DNA of 64,000 nt from Antrodiella citrinella. Lineage: Eukaryota; Basidiomycota; Agaricomycetes; Polyporales; Steccherinaceae. The position numbers were made by a program, and so were the translations under genes. Positions 23,801 to 36,438 of the stretch are shown piece by piece. The DNA lies in assembly GCA_004802725.1 (NCBI GenBank), contig SGPM01000127.1, forward strand, positions 1 through 64,000. The letters run 5' to 3'. Position 1 is the stretch's first letter. Each line of letters begins with the position of its first letter. The notes under the pieces were generated by a model. It saw only the letters and a program-made list of their open reading frames with translations. It was not told where the DNA came from and did not search any database.

Positions 23801-24251
23801 ACTTTTGTTCAAGTTCATGATAGTAGATACAAAGGAGCCTGGAGGCCAACAAAGCCGCTTCCACGCAATTTCTCTTGTTCTGATATCTTGTATGTGTCTC
23901 AGCAATACCATTCTGACTTGGACCCTCATAGGTGACTATCCGACGACAGCTTGAGCGCAATATCTGACCTGTTTAAATTTGATATCATCTCGTAGCCTGT
24001 AGGAGGTGAGTAGCTCGCGCACAGGTACGTGACCATTGCTCGTTTGTGCTGCGAGTATCAACTAATTTCATACTTGATCAGAATTGATACGAAGCCAGTG
24101 ATATGCTTGAAAGCATCTTCATCTTGGACACGATACAGTAGCCCGGGCCTCAGCTGAGCCGCAGGCCCGCACCACCCTCTTGTTCAACGTTATTATAATC
24201 CACGTCGCGCTGTTAGAGATCGAATTTCGCTGATAAGTAACACAAGGGAGC

Positions 24252-24361
24252 ATGACAACCTTCAAGCCAACTCTGACCTATTCAATTGTCTTGGGCGTGA
24301 TGGTGTGCATATACCTCGTCGAACAAGTCAGGACCTTCAAGTTTGACTATGGTCCCCATGG
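24252..24361 (+). pseudogene. Isolated membrane-anchor exon, possibly from a P450
   Basis: A short open exon begins at an ATG (MTTFKPTLTYSIVLGVMVC), continues IYLVEQVRTFKFDYGPHG and ends at a good donor (GTACGT). A hydrophobic segment followed by a polar turn at this distance resembles the N-terminal anchor of microsomal cytochrome P450s. No following exon or heme-binding motif is present before the F-box gene at 24531, so it would be a fragment. The P450 link is a guess. Confidence 0.25.
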
Positions 24362-24530
24362 GTACGTTCAGGATTACACTGTCGGTTCAGCGCCAGGACT
24401 TAGCTTTTGACACCTTGTTCGAGATGAGGACAATGGTTTACAGCGCTTGGTATACACTTTGACCATGAACCAGGTTTTATATGTATGACCACAAATCACA
24501 GACATTCGGCATCACTAGTACTTCTTCAAC

Positions 24531-26907
24531 ATGTTTCCAGATAATCCCTCTATATGGCGTCTTCCTAACGAAATATTGGCAGAGATAGCACGGCTCTGTC
24601 AAATTCCGCAGGAGCAGTTTCTATCATTCGAAGCGCCATTCTCCACGCCTCTCAGCTCCTCGCTCCTCAACCTCTCGCTGGTCTGCAAACAATGGAATGA
24701 CCTGGTGTCATCACATTCACCTATTGAATCTATTGCTATTCGATCCTCCGCACAGGCTCTGCGTATCGCCGAAGCCGCCAAGACATCAAACGTAGCGCGA
24801 CGTCTTCGTTGCATTCGATTGGAAGGCGGATTTGACCAACCAGGCGCACTGCGTGACATTTTCATCGCTGCGCGATCGGGTGCCAATCCGTGTGGCATCG
24901 AGTTCATGTATCTCTCCCTTGCAGTCACGGTTGGCCATGATGTGGATGGTCTGCGTCATGCGCTTGAAGATCTGGATCTCCGTCGGCTTGCCTGGGATGT
25001 AGGGTACTCGTACACGCATTTCACAGTCGCTGCATCTCGGGCGACGAATGCTGTATACTCTGTAATTCCAAAGTGGTCGCGCTTGGTGCGTGCAGTTGAT
25101 TGTACAGAGAACTTTTACTGACTGTCATGTTCAAAGGCACGCATCGACTTTGGACGCGACTTCTTCTATCCTCGTCCTAGTGTTGATCACTACACCTTTC
25201 ATTCCCCCACCTTGAGGGAAATACACCTGGATCTTTTAGGATTGTCTAACGCAGACGTTCATTTCCCGGGTTTCTTTGATACTCTGCACCGCATGCCACA
25301 ACTTGCCACAATCTACTGTCGCGATGCCTACAACCCAGCATTGCTCGAAAAGCACATGGTTGCCACAAACTGGCCGATCTTGGAAAAGATGGTATTTTCA
25401 GGGGGAATCCGGTACGTGTAATTATCATGGTAAATGTCGCATTCATTGAGCTTTAGTACAGATTGCGGGACGATCCGTTTCTTCAACTGAGACGTAACGG
25501 TTTCAGGACGCTCAATTTTTTCCAGAATCCCAATAATGCAGCGAGGGTGCCACCGATTGTATGGGGCAAGATTTTCAAGTTCGCTACTCATGTCAGGCAT
25601 CCCGGCGATATCTGTTTCGAATGGTCCGGAGCGTACAGGGAATCTGTTGAACATAATGTCAACATCACTCGTCTGAATCTAATTCTGACCTGCAAAGTGT
25701 TCAAGGTACTACTCAGGAATTTATTTGATCGGGTCTGCCAACTAATCCATATGTTTATAGCGCTACGGTATGAGAAACTTATACTCGTTTCCCATTGTCA
25801 CAAATCTCTTGAAAGCCGAACAGTTGGTACGGCGACTGAATCAAGACACTGTTCTGGCCAGCATGGTACAAATTTTGGTATACCCGAAGTTTCCCATCAG
25901 GCCATTCCAGTTGCTGGTACCCTTACCACGCCTTGTTCATGTCGACCGGTCGTTTGTGCTGGCGTCGTCGCAATTTGACGACGACAACATGCGGAAAGAG
26001 ATCAGGACATTGTGCCAAGGGTCCCATAGTGACCGCATGCTGATCTCTCCAGGCGTATTCAAAGGATTCGACAATCTGCTGGAACTAGATTTGCGCTACT
26101 CTTTCTTGAACTTCGACGAATTTCAAGGATCGATCGCGGACCGAGATGCTTTCCCTAGGCTTTGCCAGTTGTACATCGAAGACTGTCATCCGAATGTTAC
26201 GTTGCTGTTTAGCAAGATGAAGTAAGCATACCTTTCATTGCATGTCTTCGCCAACTCTGTATTCACACTGCTACCACAGCCTACCGTGTCTGATGGAGGT
26301 TGGGTTAGAGGCCCAGTCTGCGACAGGATCCACTGTTGCTTTCCTGGAAGCTCATGGCCCGTCCTTGGATCTATTGTATCTGAGCAAGGCCGATGCAACG
26401 TGTACCTGGCAGAGACCCCTTCTTGATTTGTGCGAGAATCTACAGGAGCTCCACCTTTCGGGTCCTCAACTCGTAAGTAGACCTCTTTCTTGAAATCCCT
26501 GCGCATGCACATAGTCTGATCTCATGCCTTTCCCGACAGCCGTCCAAGATAAACCTCACCGTTCCAGGGACTGTGCAGCACAACTTTGCCACCTTGAACA
26601 TATTGAAGCTTGGCACAGACACACACGTTAACGCTACTTGGAATGGTTTCATATCTTCCTTGCCGTTTGATGATCTTGTCAACTTCACCACTATCCAGGT
26701 ACCAATATCGTGGCCGGTCACACAGTACGTCATCTGATCCGTCCGCCAGTGTATGGAACTACTGTTTACAATCGTGAATCATTCAGACCGGAAATCGCCA
26801 TGAAGAGTCCTTGGATTCATCGAGTCAAAGCTTTGACCGATATGAAGGTGCAAGCGACGCTCGTTGATGAGGACGGTGCTGCATGGAACCGATTCATTGA
26901 GCTTTGA
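24531..26907 (+). CDS. F-box protein with leucine-rich region
   Basis: F-box proteins link targets to SCF ubiquitin ligases through Skp1. The N-terminal F-box is visible: IWRLPNEILAEIARLCQ and LLNLSLVCKQWNDLVSSH. It is followed by a repeat-like Leu-rich region (LREIHLDLLGLSNADVHFP, LPRLVHVDRSF, NLLELDLRYSFLNF, LQELHLSGPQL) and a C-terminal NILKLGTDTHVNATW segment, ending AAWNRFIEL. About ten exons are needed; clear junctions lie at 25085, 25410, 25705, 26222 and 26473. A second F-box-like motif (VPPIVWGKIFKFATHVRHP followed by LNLILTCKVFK) occurs in the middle near 25540-25705. The model could therefore be one protein with two such motifs or two genes run together; no stop forces a split. Confidence 0.7.
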
Positions 26908-27040
26908 GGCGTGCGCTGAGAATATCGGGTTTATTCCCCCTATCCCACCGAGCGACCAGACGTCGCGCAGGGTACATCTGCAGAGGTGCACAACACAGAA
27001 GAACTACGAACTACAATTACGGATACATTGGTCTAATACA

Positions 27041-30000
27041 TTATAGTAACTTCTCTATTCTATCTCTCACTTGAACGCCACACTTCTCCGCAAACCGTTT
27101 CCTCTCCTCTCTCCACTCGCCCGCTTGAGTCGAGAAATAATTGACCGGTGACTGACTACAGTCCTGCTTGTAAGTCACGATCGCCCTAACACCATCAAAT
27201 CCTTGGCCAACGGCAGCCTGTAGCAACTTCACCGCCTTCGCATCATTTGACTCTGACCCCGAATCTTGCAGGTCAGGCCAGATATTGCTTGCGATATGGT
27301 GAACGGCGACCAGAAACAAGAAATCCTTCGCGTCTTCCTTTGTGATAGCTCTGAGGTACCCTGTGAGGACCTCCGGATTACTCTCGACCGGGAAGAGATA
27401 CTCGTCGAGACTTGTCGCTAGGACCTGTTCCGAAGAAATCTTGATCGTCCGTATGATGTGACCGTGGTCGGCCCATACGTATTTGCGATAGTCAGATGGG
27501 TATCGCATGGACAACGGCGGGAGGAGGAGACGAGCGAAGATAGGATGCGAGAAGGAGATAGAGTCATATAGCCCCACGAAATCAGTGTAGTACTGGTAGA
27601 ATGGTGTGGACGACCCGAGGAACCGTGTCGCTACAGCATCCAAAAGTGGGCCATCTGTTGACATGTCGGCAGCTTCGCGCGAGGCTGCCAACGTAAACGG
27701 AGCGAGAAGGTCATTCATGAAGTTGGCAACAACGGAGTCTCTGAACACCTCCTCAGCCAAAGCTGCAAACTCCTGTTGCTGACCATGTTCTAGCATGAAA
27801 ACTTTCATACATCCAAAGACCGTTTCCTCGCGGGACATAGCGTACCGCCCGAGTCCATGCATATACAAAACTTCCCTGGCCACACGAGAAAGCAGAAGCG
27901 ATGCTCTCACGATGTCTACCTCCGACGCATCCCAAGACGAGGGTAACGACTTGAAGATATCCGTCTGACCAGATCGCAAGAGATAGTCTAGTGGTGAGAG
28001 TGTCCAGTCTCTGCTGAGAGGAAGAGGCAGATCGTTGGGTGCGGTCGGTCTGCAGCGTGATAGAGGTGGAAGTCGTTGCGTGGTCGCGGTAGAGATAGAG
28101 TATGGCGTTGTCCATATGGGCCCAACTTGTCTCTCGCTCTTCCGTAGTGTGTATGTCAAAAAAGGAAGGATAGATGCCAATCCTTTCCTCTCCCATATAC
28201 TGTCTGGAACGGGCCAATTGCGCGATTTCATAAACGACGGGTTCACCAGCTCCGTTATGGCCCCTATTGTCTTTGCCGCGACCTCTTCATCTCCTGGAAG
28301 CAGCTGCAATACGATAGACAAGGCTTGTGCCATCCATATATCGTCGGTCGTTCCAGGGAGAACGCGAGACATACCAAGATACGCAGAGAGAAGCTTCGAG
28401 AGTGGACGAAGGTGGATATGTCCGATGCTTGCTTCATTCTCGGAGTAGATGGCGCTCCATAGGGGATGTGTGATTAGTTGACCGCAAAGCTGCGTGATCT
28501 GAGGGAACGGGAGAGAGAATGGAGGCCCGTCTAAACCTTGCTGAGATGCGGAAGGTAGACAAGAGAGCCATAACCGGATCACAGCAGCCAGAACAGCCGC
28601 TTTATCCGCCAAAGCTGCAATAAATGTGACTTGTCCGCCACCAAACCCCGTCTGCAGTAGCTTCTTGAAATCTCCCATGCAAGTCTCGATGATCGTGTGC
28701 TCCACTCCGCTCGCGAATCCATCCCGCACTACGTCCAAGACTGCATTCTTCTCGGCTTCTCCACCCCTAACCCCATTCACAGACGCTCCTTCAAGCCATG
28801 CAGCGAGCGCCCTCCACAGCATGGTCCATGCCTCAGGACGGTCAGCTGGCAGCTGTGGTCTGAGATTCAGGATGTCTTCCGCCCATCCCCAACCGACTAC
28901 TTGTGTCCAGAGGATGTCGTGATCAGGGGTCGTCATGTGCGGGTCCCGAGCGCACACCATCCACAACTCTAGGAGCTCCAGCCATGCTTCTCGTAGTTGC
29001 ATTGAACTGCAGGCTTCTGACAAAACGTATTGTCGGATATGATGCAGTTGTTCTTGCGTGGTAGCCGCGGTTCCTGCGTAGAGACCATAGGAAGCGAGAG
29101 TAGAGTAGAACCGGAGAGCAGCGGAGAGCAGGGAGCTTGCGAGTTCTTGGGAATACGGCGAAGATGGTGGTGGTGTGATCACGAAACGAAGCAAAGCGTC
29201 TGCGGCTCCTAACAGTGTTAGCGCATTGAACCGAGATGAACGCGTCAGGGTTGTTAGCACCTGAACAGCAAACGGTTCTGGCAAGGGGGAGTCGGCTTCA
29301 GGAGGATATGGTGTAAGGAGGAACACCTGTGTCATGTTGGAAATAAGTCCCTTCGCCTCTACGACAGACGTCGCAGCTTCTTCGCTTTCTTGAGCGAGAC
29401 GATGGACAACAGCAAGAAGCTGTCTGAGGGATTTCTGCGGTAGTGCATCTGCCGCTAGTGCCGCAGAGACATGTCCTAGGACATAGTCTAGAGGAATAGA
29501 GGATAAGGCACCGTCAGCGGAAAAGTCTTGCAGCTCGGCATCTTCTACCGCGATGAGATCCTCGTCCCATCCGACAACGCATACCCATACCGCTTCGATA
29601 GCCCGTATACCCAAAGTGCCGCGTTCTGCCATAGCTTCTACCCCGGCAGCCAGAATGCGTTTCCTGAGGATCGCCTCCTGGCCTTTCAACTCTGCGATAC
29701 CTACGCCACGATCGCGAGACGTCTTCCCTATCCGCCGAGCTATTCTGCCCAGTACGTCCAGCATAGACGCTCTCTGTGCAGGAACTGTGGACCGGGACAG
29801 CAAAAATAGATCATCCAAAGTGTAACCAGCGTGCGATCCCTCGGCATGATGGTGCAGCCCGAGGTGAGTAGGCAGCTTCAAGGACATCTCGGGAGAGATG
29901 GGTACCCCTGTAAGGTCGAAGCGCAACGTTGAGTCGGCGGGTCCTGTACTTGAACCAGCGTCTGCTTCAATCCACGCCAACGAAGGATCGCGAGGGGTAG

Positions 30001-30882
30001 CAGCGGGGAAGAAACGACGACGGATGTACTCCGGCGTACCTTCCTCGTATTCCGCCCTGTCCTCTTCGCTGGCTCTAGATGCCACTGGTCCAGCACCATT
30101 GTGTGAAGCATGAAGTTTCGCAGCATTGTTATAACTTCCAAGTGAGACGGTAGGCCCATCTTCCGGCGTAGGTGGGGGAAGAGCAAGTGCCTTCTTTCGC
30201 GGAGATGGAGGTGCAGACTCATATACATGTACGTCTTGTGCTGTCAGCTCTGCGAAACGCAAGCGGCGATCTGTACGGCTGGAAGGCCGAGTACTGCTGG
30301 AAGATGCTGGAGATGGACTCGAGGGACGCGAAGCTAGTGCACCTGCAATAATCCGTCCATTTAGACCGGTGTATGAGTCAAGGAACACGACCACGCACTT
30401 TTGATGGCTCGTTTCTCTGCACCCGGCGATTTCAGTGTCGTATCAATGGACAGCGGGTCTTTCTGCTCTGTCTGCTCTGCCGTCCCCTCTCTCGCCTGCC
30501 TCGCTTTTCTCAAAACTTCAGCAATGTTTGGTCCAAATCTCTCCAGGATCTCGATCCTTTCCTGCTCTCTCTCCTCGTCTGTCATGCTCTCCACTTTCCG
30601 CTGGTTCTCTGCTTCAGCCTGCTTCCGCCAGTCTCCCTCTGTGTCCTGCTGCGATGACGACCCTGCCCGAGGTGACTTCAAAGGTTCCACGATAGGAATG
30701 TCTCGTAGGCGACTTAGTCCATCGATATTTCGTGTGTCATTCCTGGCTTTTGCGAATGCGCTCTGTGATCTGTGTTTCGCAGCAGGGAAACCGGTGGCCT
30801 TCGATCCGTTAAATTTTGGAGAGTTGTGAACAGAGGGCCCGCTCTTCCTCTCGAACACGGATCCAACCAAAGAGTCCGACAT
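27041..30882 (-). CDS. RBA50: RNA polymerase II-associated protein 1 (RPAP1 / Rba50)
   Basis: RPAP1/Rba50 helps assemble RNA polymerase II and bring it into the nucleus. Two exons (30882-30399 and 30342-27041), separated by a 56-nt intron, give 1261 residues, in the family range. The N-terminal part has the RPAP1 N motif (DEEREQERIEILERFGPNIA). The RPAP1 C-domain hallmark follows near residue 330: LRFDLTGVPISPEMSLKLPT, then HHHAEGSHAGYTLDDLFLLS. The rest is a long helical repeat region ending VRDRIEKLL. The linker between the domains is Ser/Pro-rich. The gene is convergent with the F-box gene on its left (stops about 130 nt apart) and divergent from the F-box gene on its right (280 nt between starts). 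Confidence 0.92.
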
Positions 30883-31163
30883 GGGTACAGAATCTATGTC
30901 ACTGTGTAGAAGAAGTGTTTGTAATTGTGATTGTCAGAACTGGGCGGATGCCAGACGAGTTTTCATAGATAAGATAAACATGTGCGCTAGACATGTAGAT
31001 CTAGACGCCTTCGCCTGTTTTAGTTTCTTCCGCCTCTCCATTGCAGAGAACAACTTGTGGCGACAATGTGGTCATTACTCACTCCTAACTCCTGTTTTCT
31101 AGGATTTATAGTCTTACGGGGTGCAGCAGGGTGAGACAAAATTTACATTTCTTCCTCCCCACG

Positions 31164-32675
31164 ATGACGACCCTTCTCCCAGAGCTCATCGACGCGGTGT
31201 TATTTTATCTGCGGCCACCCCGCCTTTTCGACAATACCGAAGGTACCTTGTACGAACAGTATCAAGACTCGAAGAGTGACCTATTGGCATGCTCCCTTGT
31301 GTGCCATGTCTGGAGATCCCTCTCCTTGATGCATCTCTTCCACGACGTCCGGGTGTCCTATCGGTCTGCAGACGCTACACCTATGTCAGGTACCAGTCGT
31401 TCTCGAAGCGTTGAGCGAGCCGGTAAGTTGAGTGAAATTGCGACATACCATTTGACTGACACACGAATAGGTTACGCAAAGGCACTTGCGAGTTTTCACA
31501 GCTTTCTCTCCCACTCACCTCACATCCGCGAGTGTATTCGCAAGCTGCGGCTCGTGTTTTCGCCGTCTCGAAGAGGTGAAGCGGCCGGTTATCACTCTAA
31601 TCGACATGGCTCAGAATGGTGCATTGCACAGTATCCGTCCGAGAATTTTCTCCGGAAGCTCCTCGATTGCAGACTGCTGCCGCATCTCACCCATCTGGAT
31701 ATGTGCGACGTCTACTTGTCGCCCCGGTCACTGGACGACGACACCCCTGACCATGTGGATCGCATCCGCTCATTGACAGAGCTTCGCATCACATGTCGCA
31801 TCATTCATTCGGTTTCACTCCCGGACGTTTCCAATCTGCTCTCTCTCTTTGGCGTCGTCGAGCGATTGCACCTTTGTGGGTTCCCTGCCATCCATCCGGG
31901 CTATGACAGGTATCGATATGATAAGAGCACGATACGCGGTCTTGAGCCGAAGTGTATCATTGTCAATGATCCTGCCTGTTACGGTCCTTTGTTGCTGAAG
32001 CTCTGCACATCGCCCGCCATCTCCTACGTGGACAGCTTCGTGGTCAGTGTTGGGGCTTCGCAACCGAATTGGGATGAAGTGGCACATCTTGTTGAGGCTG
32101 CCGGCGAGGGGCTGAAACATCTTACCTGTGTACACATGCTGCAGTGTATCACTTGTACGTTCGTCTCTTTTCTACTCTGAACTGTGTACTCAAATATGAC
32201 AGGCGACGACATCGGGATAGGACATTGCCCCAACCTCGAGACCATCACATTCCAATTCTTCGTTCACGACGACCAATGGTTCTTTCCCAACTACAAGCGG
32301 TGGGAGTGCATCTTCCGTTTCCTCTCGTCTCTGGCTGCCACGTACCGGAACTGGCCAAACTTGCACACCATCATCTTCAGCATCAGTACCCGAGATATTC
32401 TGCTGCACTACAGGCCATCTACACGCGATCAACCTTGGTTGCGAGCCGTGGAAGGCGTCATTTTGCAGCTCGCTCATTCGCGATTGTTATCGCCTCGAAT
32501 GATCAGAGATCAGGAATATTTGCGAGACCGATGGGGAAATACAGCTAAGCTTCAGCTCAAGATTGTTCCGCATTGCAAGATCGGACATCCTATATCCCGA
32601 TTCGAGGAGTGCGAAGGTCAGGCCTTCTTCCGGGCATTCCCTATGCTGTATGAGGAAGGAGTAGTTTCTCTTTAA
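31164..32675 (+). CDS. F-box protein
   Basis: Three exons (31164-31422, 31471-32154, 32203-32675) give 471 residues. The N-terminal F-box is plain: TTLLPELIDAVLFYLRPP, then LLACSLVCHVWRSLSLMHLF. The rest is a Leu-rich region of the kind common in Agaricomycetes (IRECIRKLRLVF, LLPHLTHLDMCDVYLSPRSL, CPNLETITFQFF, LHTIIFSIST). It is presumably a substrate adaptor of an SCF ubiquitin ligase; the target is unknown. The start is the second in-frame ATG, directly before the F-box; an ATG 33 nt upstream is possible. The 48-nt intron 1 is short but has good ends. It is unrelated in sequence to the F-box gene at 24531 outside the motif. Confidence 0.8.
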
Positions 32676-33016
32676 TGTCGGATAGATAGATATATTCTTT
32701 ATATTCGATACTTCACGGAGCTATAGTTGACAAAGTATAATCAATGCGCGCCACCTGTCCTCACGATGTTGGAGTCGAACTTGTATGATCCTCTTTTTTG
32801 AATGGTAGTATTACGAGACGCCCAGGAACGAAGCTGTTGGTAAACAAGTGACAATAACCGAGATTAGATGGCGCGATCGATCCATTGATTGTGCTTTCAA
32901 ACCGTCACTGGCAGATCTACAGACCGTCGACGCCCATCTTGTTCAAGAACTTCTGCGGAACAATACCATAATCGTTGAGTGAGACTTTTGAAAATGCATG
33001 AGGTTCTGACCTGACA

Positions 33017-34785
33017 ATGTTGTCTTCTCTAGAAGTGATGGGACAATCGTACCAATGGCCGCCAGATATAACCGAGTCGCAGCTAGAGACCCTCACGCTA
33101 CTCGCAACTACCTACGCCCTTTCACATGGATTGGTGTATCTTCCTGTAGCCGAAGTACAGCCTTCAGCACCGACCTCCACTATTCATGCACCTTTATCGC
33201 TCTTTCCGTCACCGATCCCTCGAAAACAGTTCGAAAAGGCGAAGAACTTGCAGAGCCTCTATAACGTTCTGTACTCTAGAGTTGCTACAGACATTGATTT
33301 CCTGGATCGCGTAATGGGAGAGGAGCAAGGTGTTGGGCAGGTGGACGAGTTCACGGGTAGCCTTTGGAAACAATGGAAGCGATTGAGAGACAGGGAAGCA
33401 GGGATTGTTCAGGTACGTGATAGTTCCCATCGCTTGCTCAGGATGATCCAGAGACAGACAGATTAGCCGCTTCAACTTGGATTATTTCGCTCGGATTATA
33501 TGCTGCACGCGCCTGAAGGAGCCGATTCCGCGATCTTGAAACAAGTCGAATTCAATACGATTTCCTCTTCATTCGGAACTCTATCTCAGCAATGTGCCCA
33601 GATGCATAAGTAAGCCATTGTCGTTTTGATGTTTCTGTTTGATCTTGATCTTCTTCTAGATATCTATTTTCTTCTACCAAGTACTTTGGTTGCTCTCCGC
33701 ATCTGACACACGATAACTTGCCTCAGAATACGACGACGGCAGGTCTCGCCAAGGGTCTAGCCGCTGCACACACCGCATATGGCGTGTCTACGTGAGTAAC
33801 ATGTGTTTTATCTCACACATGCCGATGCTGAAAGTTTGACAGAGCCAGAATTCTGTTCGTTGTCCAGCCCAATGAACGGAATGTGTTTGATCAACGTTTC
33901 TTAGAATACGAGCTTCTAGAAAGGTACATGGCAATTGCAATCCACGCTGTAATACAGAAAATAACATATCTTTTACATAGCCACTCCATCCACGTCATCA
34001 GGCAAACATTTGACGAGCTCGCTGCGTCGGCGCAGGTGGATCCTCAGACACACGTCCTGAAAATAAAACTCAACACCAGCGTTCTCTCCGACTTGAGTTC
34101 AGTTGAGATCTCCACGGTTTATTTTAGAGCAGGATACACACCAAATGACTACACTTCTCCTTCCCACTACGACACCCGAGGTCTGCTAGAGAGCTCTTTG
34201 GCAATCCAGTGCCCTTCGATTCCTCTCCAGCTCGCAGGTGGAAAGAAGGTGCAAGAAGAGCTGACGAAGCCCGGCGTCTTGGAGCGTTTCCTTTTCGGCG
34301 ACAAGTACGCGAAGACTTTCACCCCCGAAGATTTAGTCAACATCCGATCGACCTGGATGGAAATGTGGTCGCTGGACTCTGGAGGAGATGATGGCGTTGT
34401 CAAGGCCCGCACACATGCGGCCAACCTTGTTTTGAAACCGCAGCGCGAGGGAGGCGGAAATAACGTATATAAGGAGGCTATCCCGCCGTTTTTGGACACG
34501 TTGCCCGAGAAGGAGCGAACAGCCTGGATTGCGATGCGCCTTATCACCACTCCTAAGGGATTGGGGAATTATCTGGTGCGCGCTGGTGGTGGTACCAACG
34601 GCGCGGTAAAGGCAAACGTTATCAGTGAGTTGGGACTATTTGGCTGGGCCTTGTTCGGTGGGAAGGATGGGGCTGTGCAAGAGAAGGAAGCAGGCTGGTT
34701 AGTGAGGACGAAGGGTGAAGACAGTAACGAAGGAGGCGTTGCTGCTGGTTTCTCGGTGTTGGACTCGATCGTCTTGGTAGACTGA
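33017..34785 (+). CDS. GSH2: Glutathione synthetase
   Basis: Joins gamma-glutamylcysteine and glycine with ATP in the cytosol, the last step of glutathione synthesis. Five exons (33017-33412, 33467-33609, 33660-33791, 33843-33923, 33981-34785) give 518 residues, close to the usual eukaryotic length. Visible family blocks are VEFNTISSSFGTLSQQ (substrate site), TARILFVVQPNERNVFDQR, YFRAGYTPNDY, SLAIQCPSIPLQLAGGKKVQ, the ATP-grasp glycine loop LKPQREGGGNNVYKEAIP, the flexible A-loop region LVRAGGGTNGAVKANVISEL and the C-terminal VAAGFSVLDSIVLVD. The start at 33017 is the first ATG of the frame; the ATG at 33038 is an alternative. Relics of this gene lie at 40171-40385 after a tandem duplication. 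Confidence 0.94.
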
Positions 34786-35106
34786 GGGACTCTCAGCAAG
34801 TAGCATGAACAGAAGTATAAAACTGTATGTACGTTTTTATCTTGATTTCACGGCGTTGATGACTCCTTTCCTGTGGTTGTGGTCGATTTTCACCGACAGG
34901 CACCTCCGCACTCACTCCAGTCCAAGAATACCTCGAACGAAGCGCGAATTGTGATGAATCACGACTGCGGACATGCAGTCATTTGATCAGTACTAATTTT
35001 CCTTTTCTCCGAGTGCATGTTGCCTCTAGTCCCCGTCAACGGTCAACGTGACATGACCGAAGAATATCCTCAATTCTTCCTCAATACCGCAAGCTGCATT
35101 CAAGCA

Positions 35107-35112
35107 TATAAG
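35107..35112 (+). promoter_or_regulatory. TATA box of the GH131 gene
   Basis: The sequence tataag (in catataagac) lies 49-54 nt upstream of the ATG at 35161. Confidence 0.45.
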
Positions 35113-35160
35113 ACACGACGCCATCTGGATGTTTACAGACGTTCTCTATCTGCCTTCAAA

Positions 35161-36346
35161 ATGCTCGTAGCGTCTCTACTTGCGAGTTTGGCTCTAGTAG
35201 TAGCCACCCCATTGATGTGGGATGGCCGCGCGCCCTTCAGCCTAGATGGCAATGACCTCAACAACTCGAAGGGGCCATATTTGACGTGAGTCTCTCCAGT
35301 CCAACTTGAAGACCATTCCTGAATTGATATAACTGCTCATTAGATCGGTCAAGGGGCAAACTGAAAATGCAACGCACGTCAGTCAAATATTTTGTCTTTT
35401 ATTATATTCGGAACTGAAACACTTATCACTACTATGACTCGTACCCTATCAGTACACCACATTATACGGTCTTAGCCTTGCCCCAACGCCATTGTGGAAT
35501 ACGGCTCCGCTTCTTCCGGACGAGCAAGTTGTCGGTGTGTCCATCGACAACACCTCNGTGTTCNTCCCCGGGGGCGGACCGCCTCAGTATGGGTTCCGAC
35601 GAACAGACCTCATCGCAGCCAANAATGGCGACCACGACGACCTGATTCCCCTCATGGAACAGAACACAACCGTTTTCCATTTCTCTATCAAGAAGGACGA
35701 TGCAAGGCCTCTGAACTACACCCATGAATATCAGATTGTGTTCATCGAGCCGAATGACGGGACACACGTATTTGGTATCCAACTGGGTGCGTTATAGCTT
35801 CACCGCCTCTAGACTGAAATACACTGACNTTGAAACCTCAGGATCTCCATTCACCGATCCGACTGGCACGCTCCCAGTTCCGGACGCACACTCTTTCAAG
35901 GTCTTGGATCACGCGTTGAACGTTCTCTTCACCGCCCCATTCACATCGGTGGATTGGCACAATTTCGCCGTTCAAGTCGATTGGACGAACAGGACGCTGG
36001 CCGTCTTGTACTCCAAAGACGGACAGCTGCTTGAGCCCGTCACCGAAGTGTTGCCAAATCTCTCAGCGTCCTCGGGTTCTGCAGGTCAGGGAGACTTTCA
36101 CATTGGCGTTCTGAAGGTGCGTCGTCAGTACTCAGCACGTGTTCTGGGACTCNATCACAACTGACATATCTCTCGCAGTTGCCTTTGGTCAACCCGGCGG
36201 ATACAGCTGCTGACCAGGGTGATGTTGTCCATTTTGGGATNCAAGAAGGAACTACCGAAGCCTTGTTGTATTCTGGAGTGTTTGTAGAGCAGNTCACTCA
36301 CGGCGTGAGCATTGGNGATGGGCTGACACGTCCCATAATCTCATGA
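35161..36346 (+). CDS. GH131 secreted beta-glucanase
   Basis: Glycoside hydrolase family 131 enzymes are fungal secreted glucanases acting on beta-1,3/1,4-linked glucans. Five exons (35161-35285, 35344-35377, 35453-35786, 35842-36116, 36179-36346) give 311 residues. A signal peptide (MLVASLLASLALVVATPL) precedes the catalytic domain. Family blocks include YGFRRTDLIAA, TTVFHFSIKKDDARPLNYTH, EYQIVFIEPNDGTHVF, NVLFTAPFTSVDWHNFAVQV and GQGDFHIGVLK. Then comes a C-terminal block, EALLYSGVFVEQ, equivalent to the family's EGIIYGGIF. No cellulose-binding module is attached. Several Ns hide single residues. It is convergent with the protease at 36439 (92 nt between stops). Its last exon is duplicated at 40425-40592. 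Confidence 0.85.
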
Positions 36347-36438
36347 TNGCGAAATGCAAAAGAAANTNNTGACGTGTATNGNTNCGTGTTGAAGAATCTT
36401 AGAAATTGTACTGCATTGTCCTACATGTTGACCGAAGC

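Noticed and set aside
27753..28217. Shadow frames of over 130 codons inside RPAP1 on both strands
   Set aside because: They overlap an 1100-codon exon with clear homology; the shadow frames show no motif.
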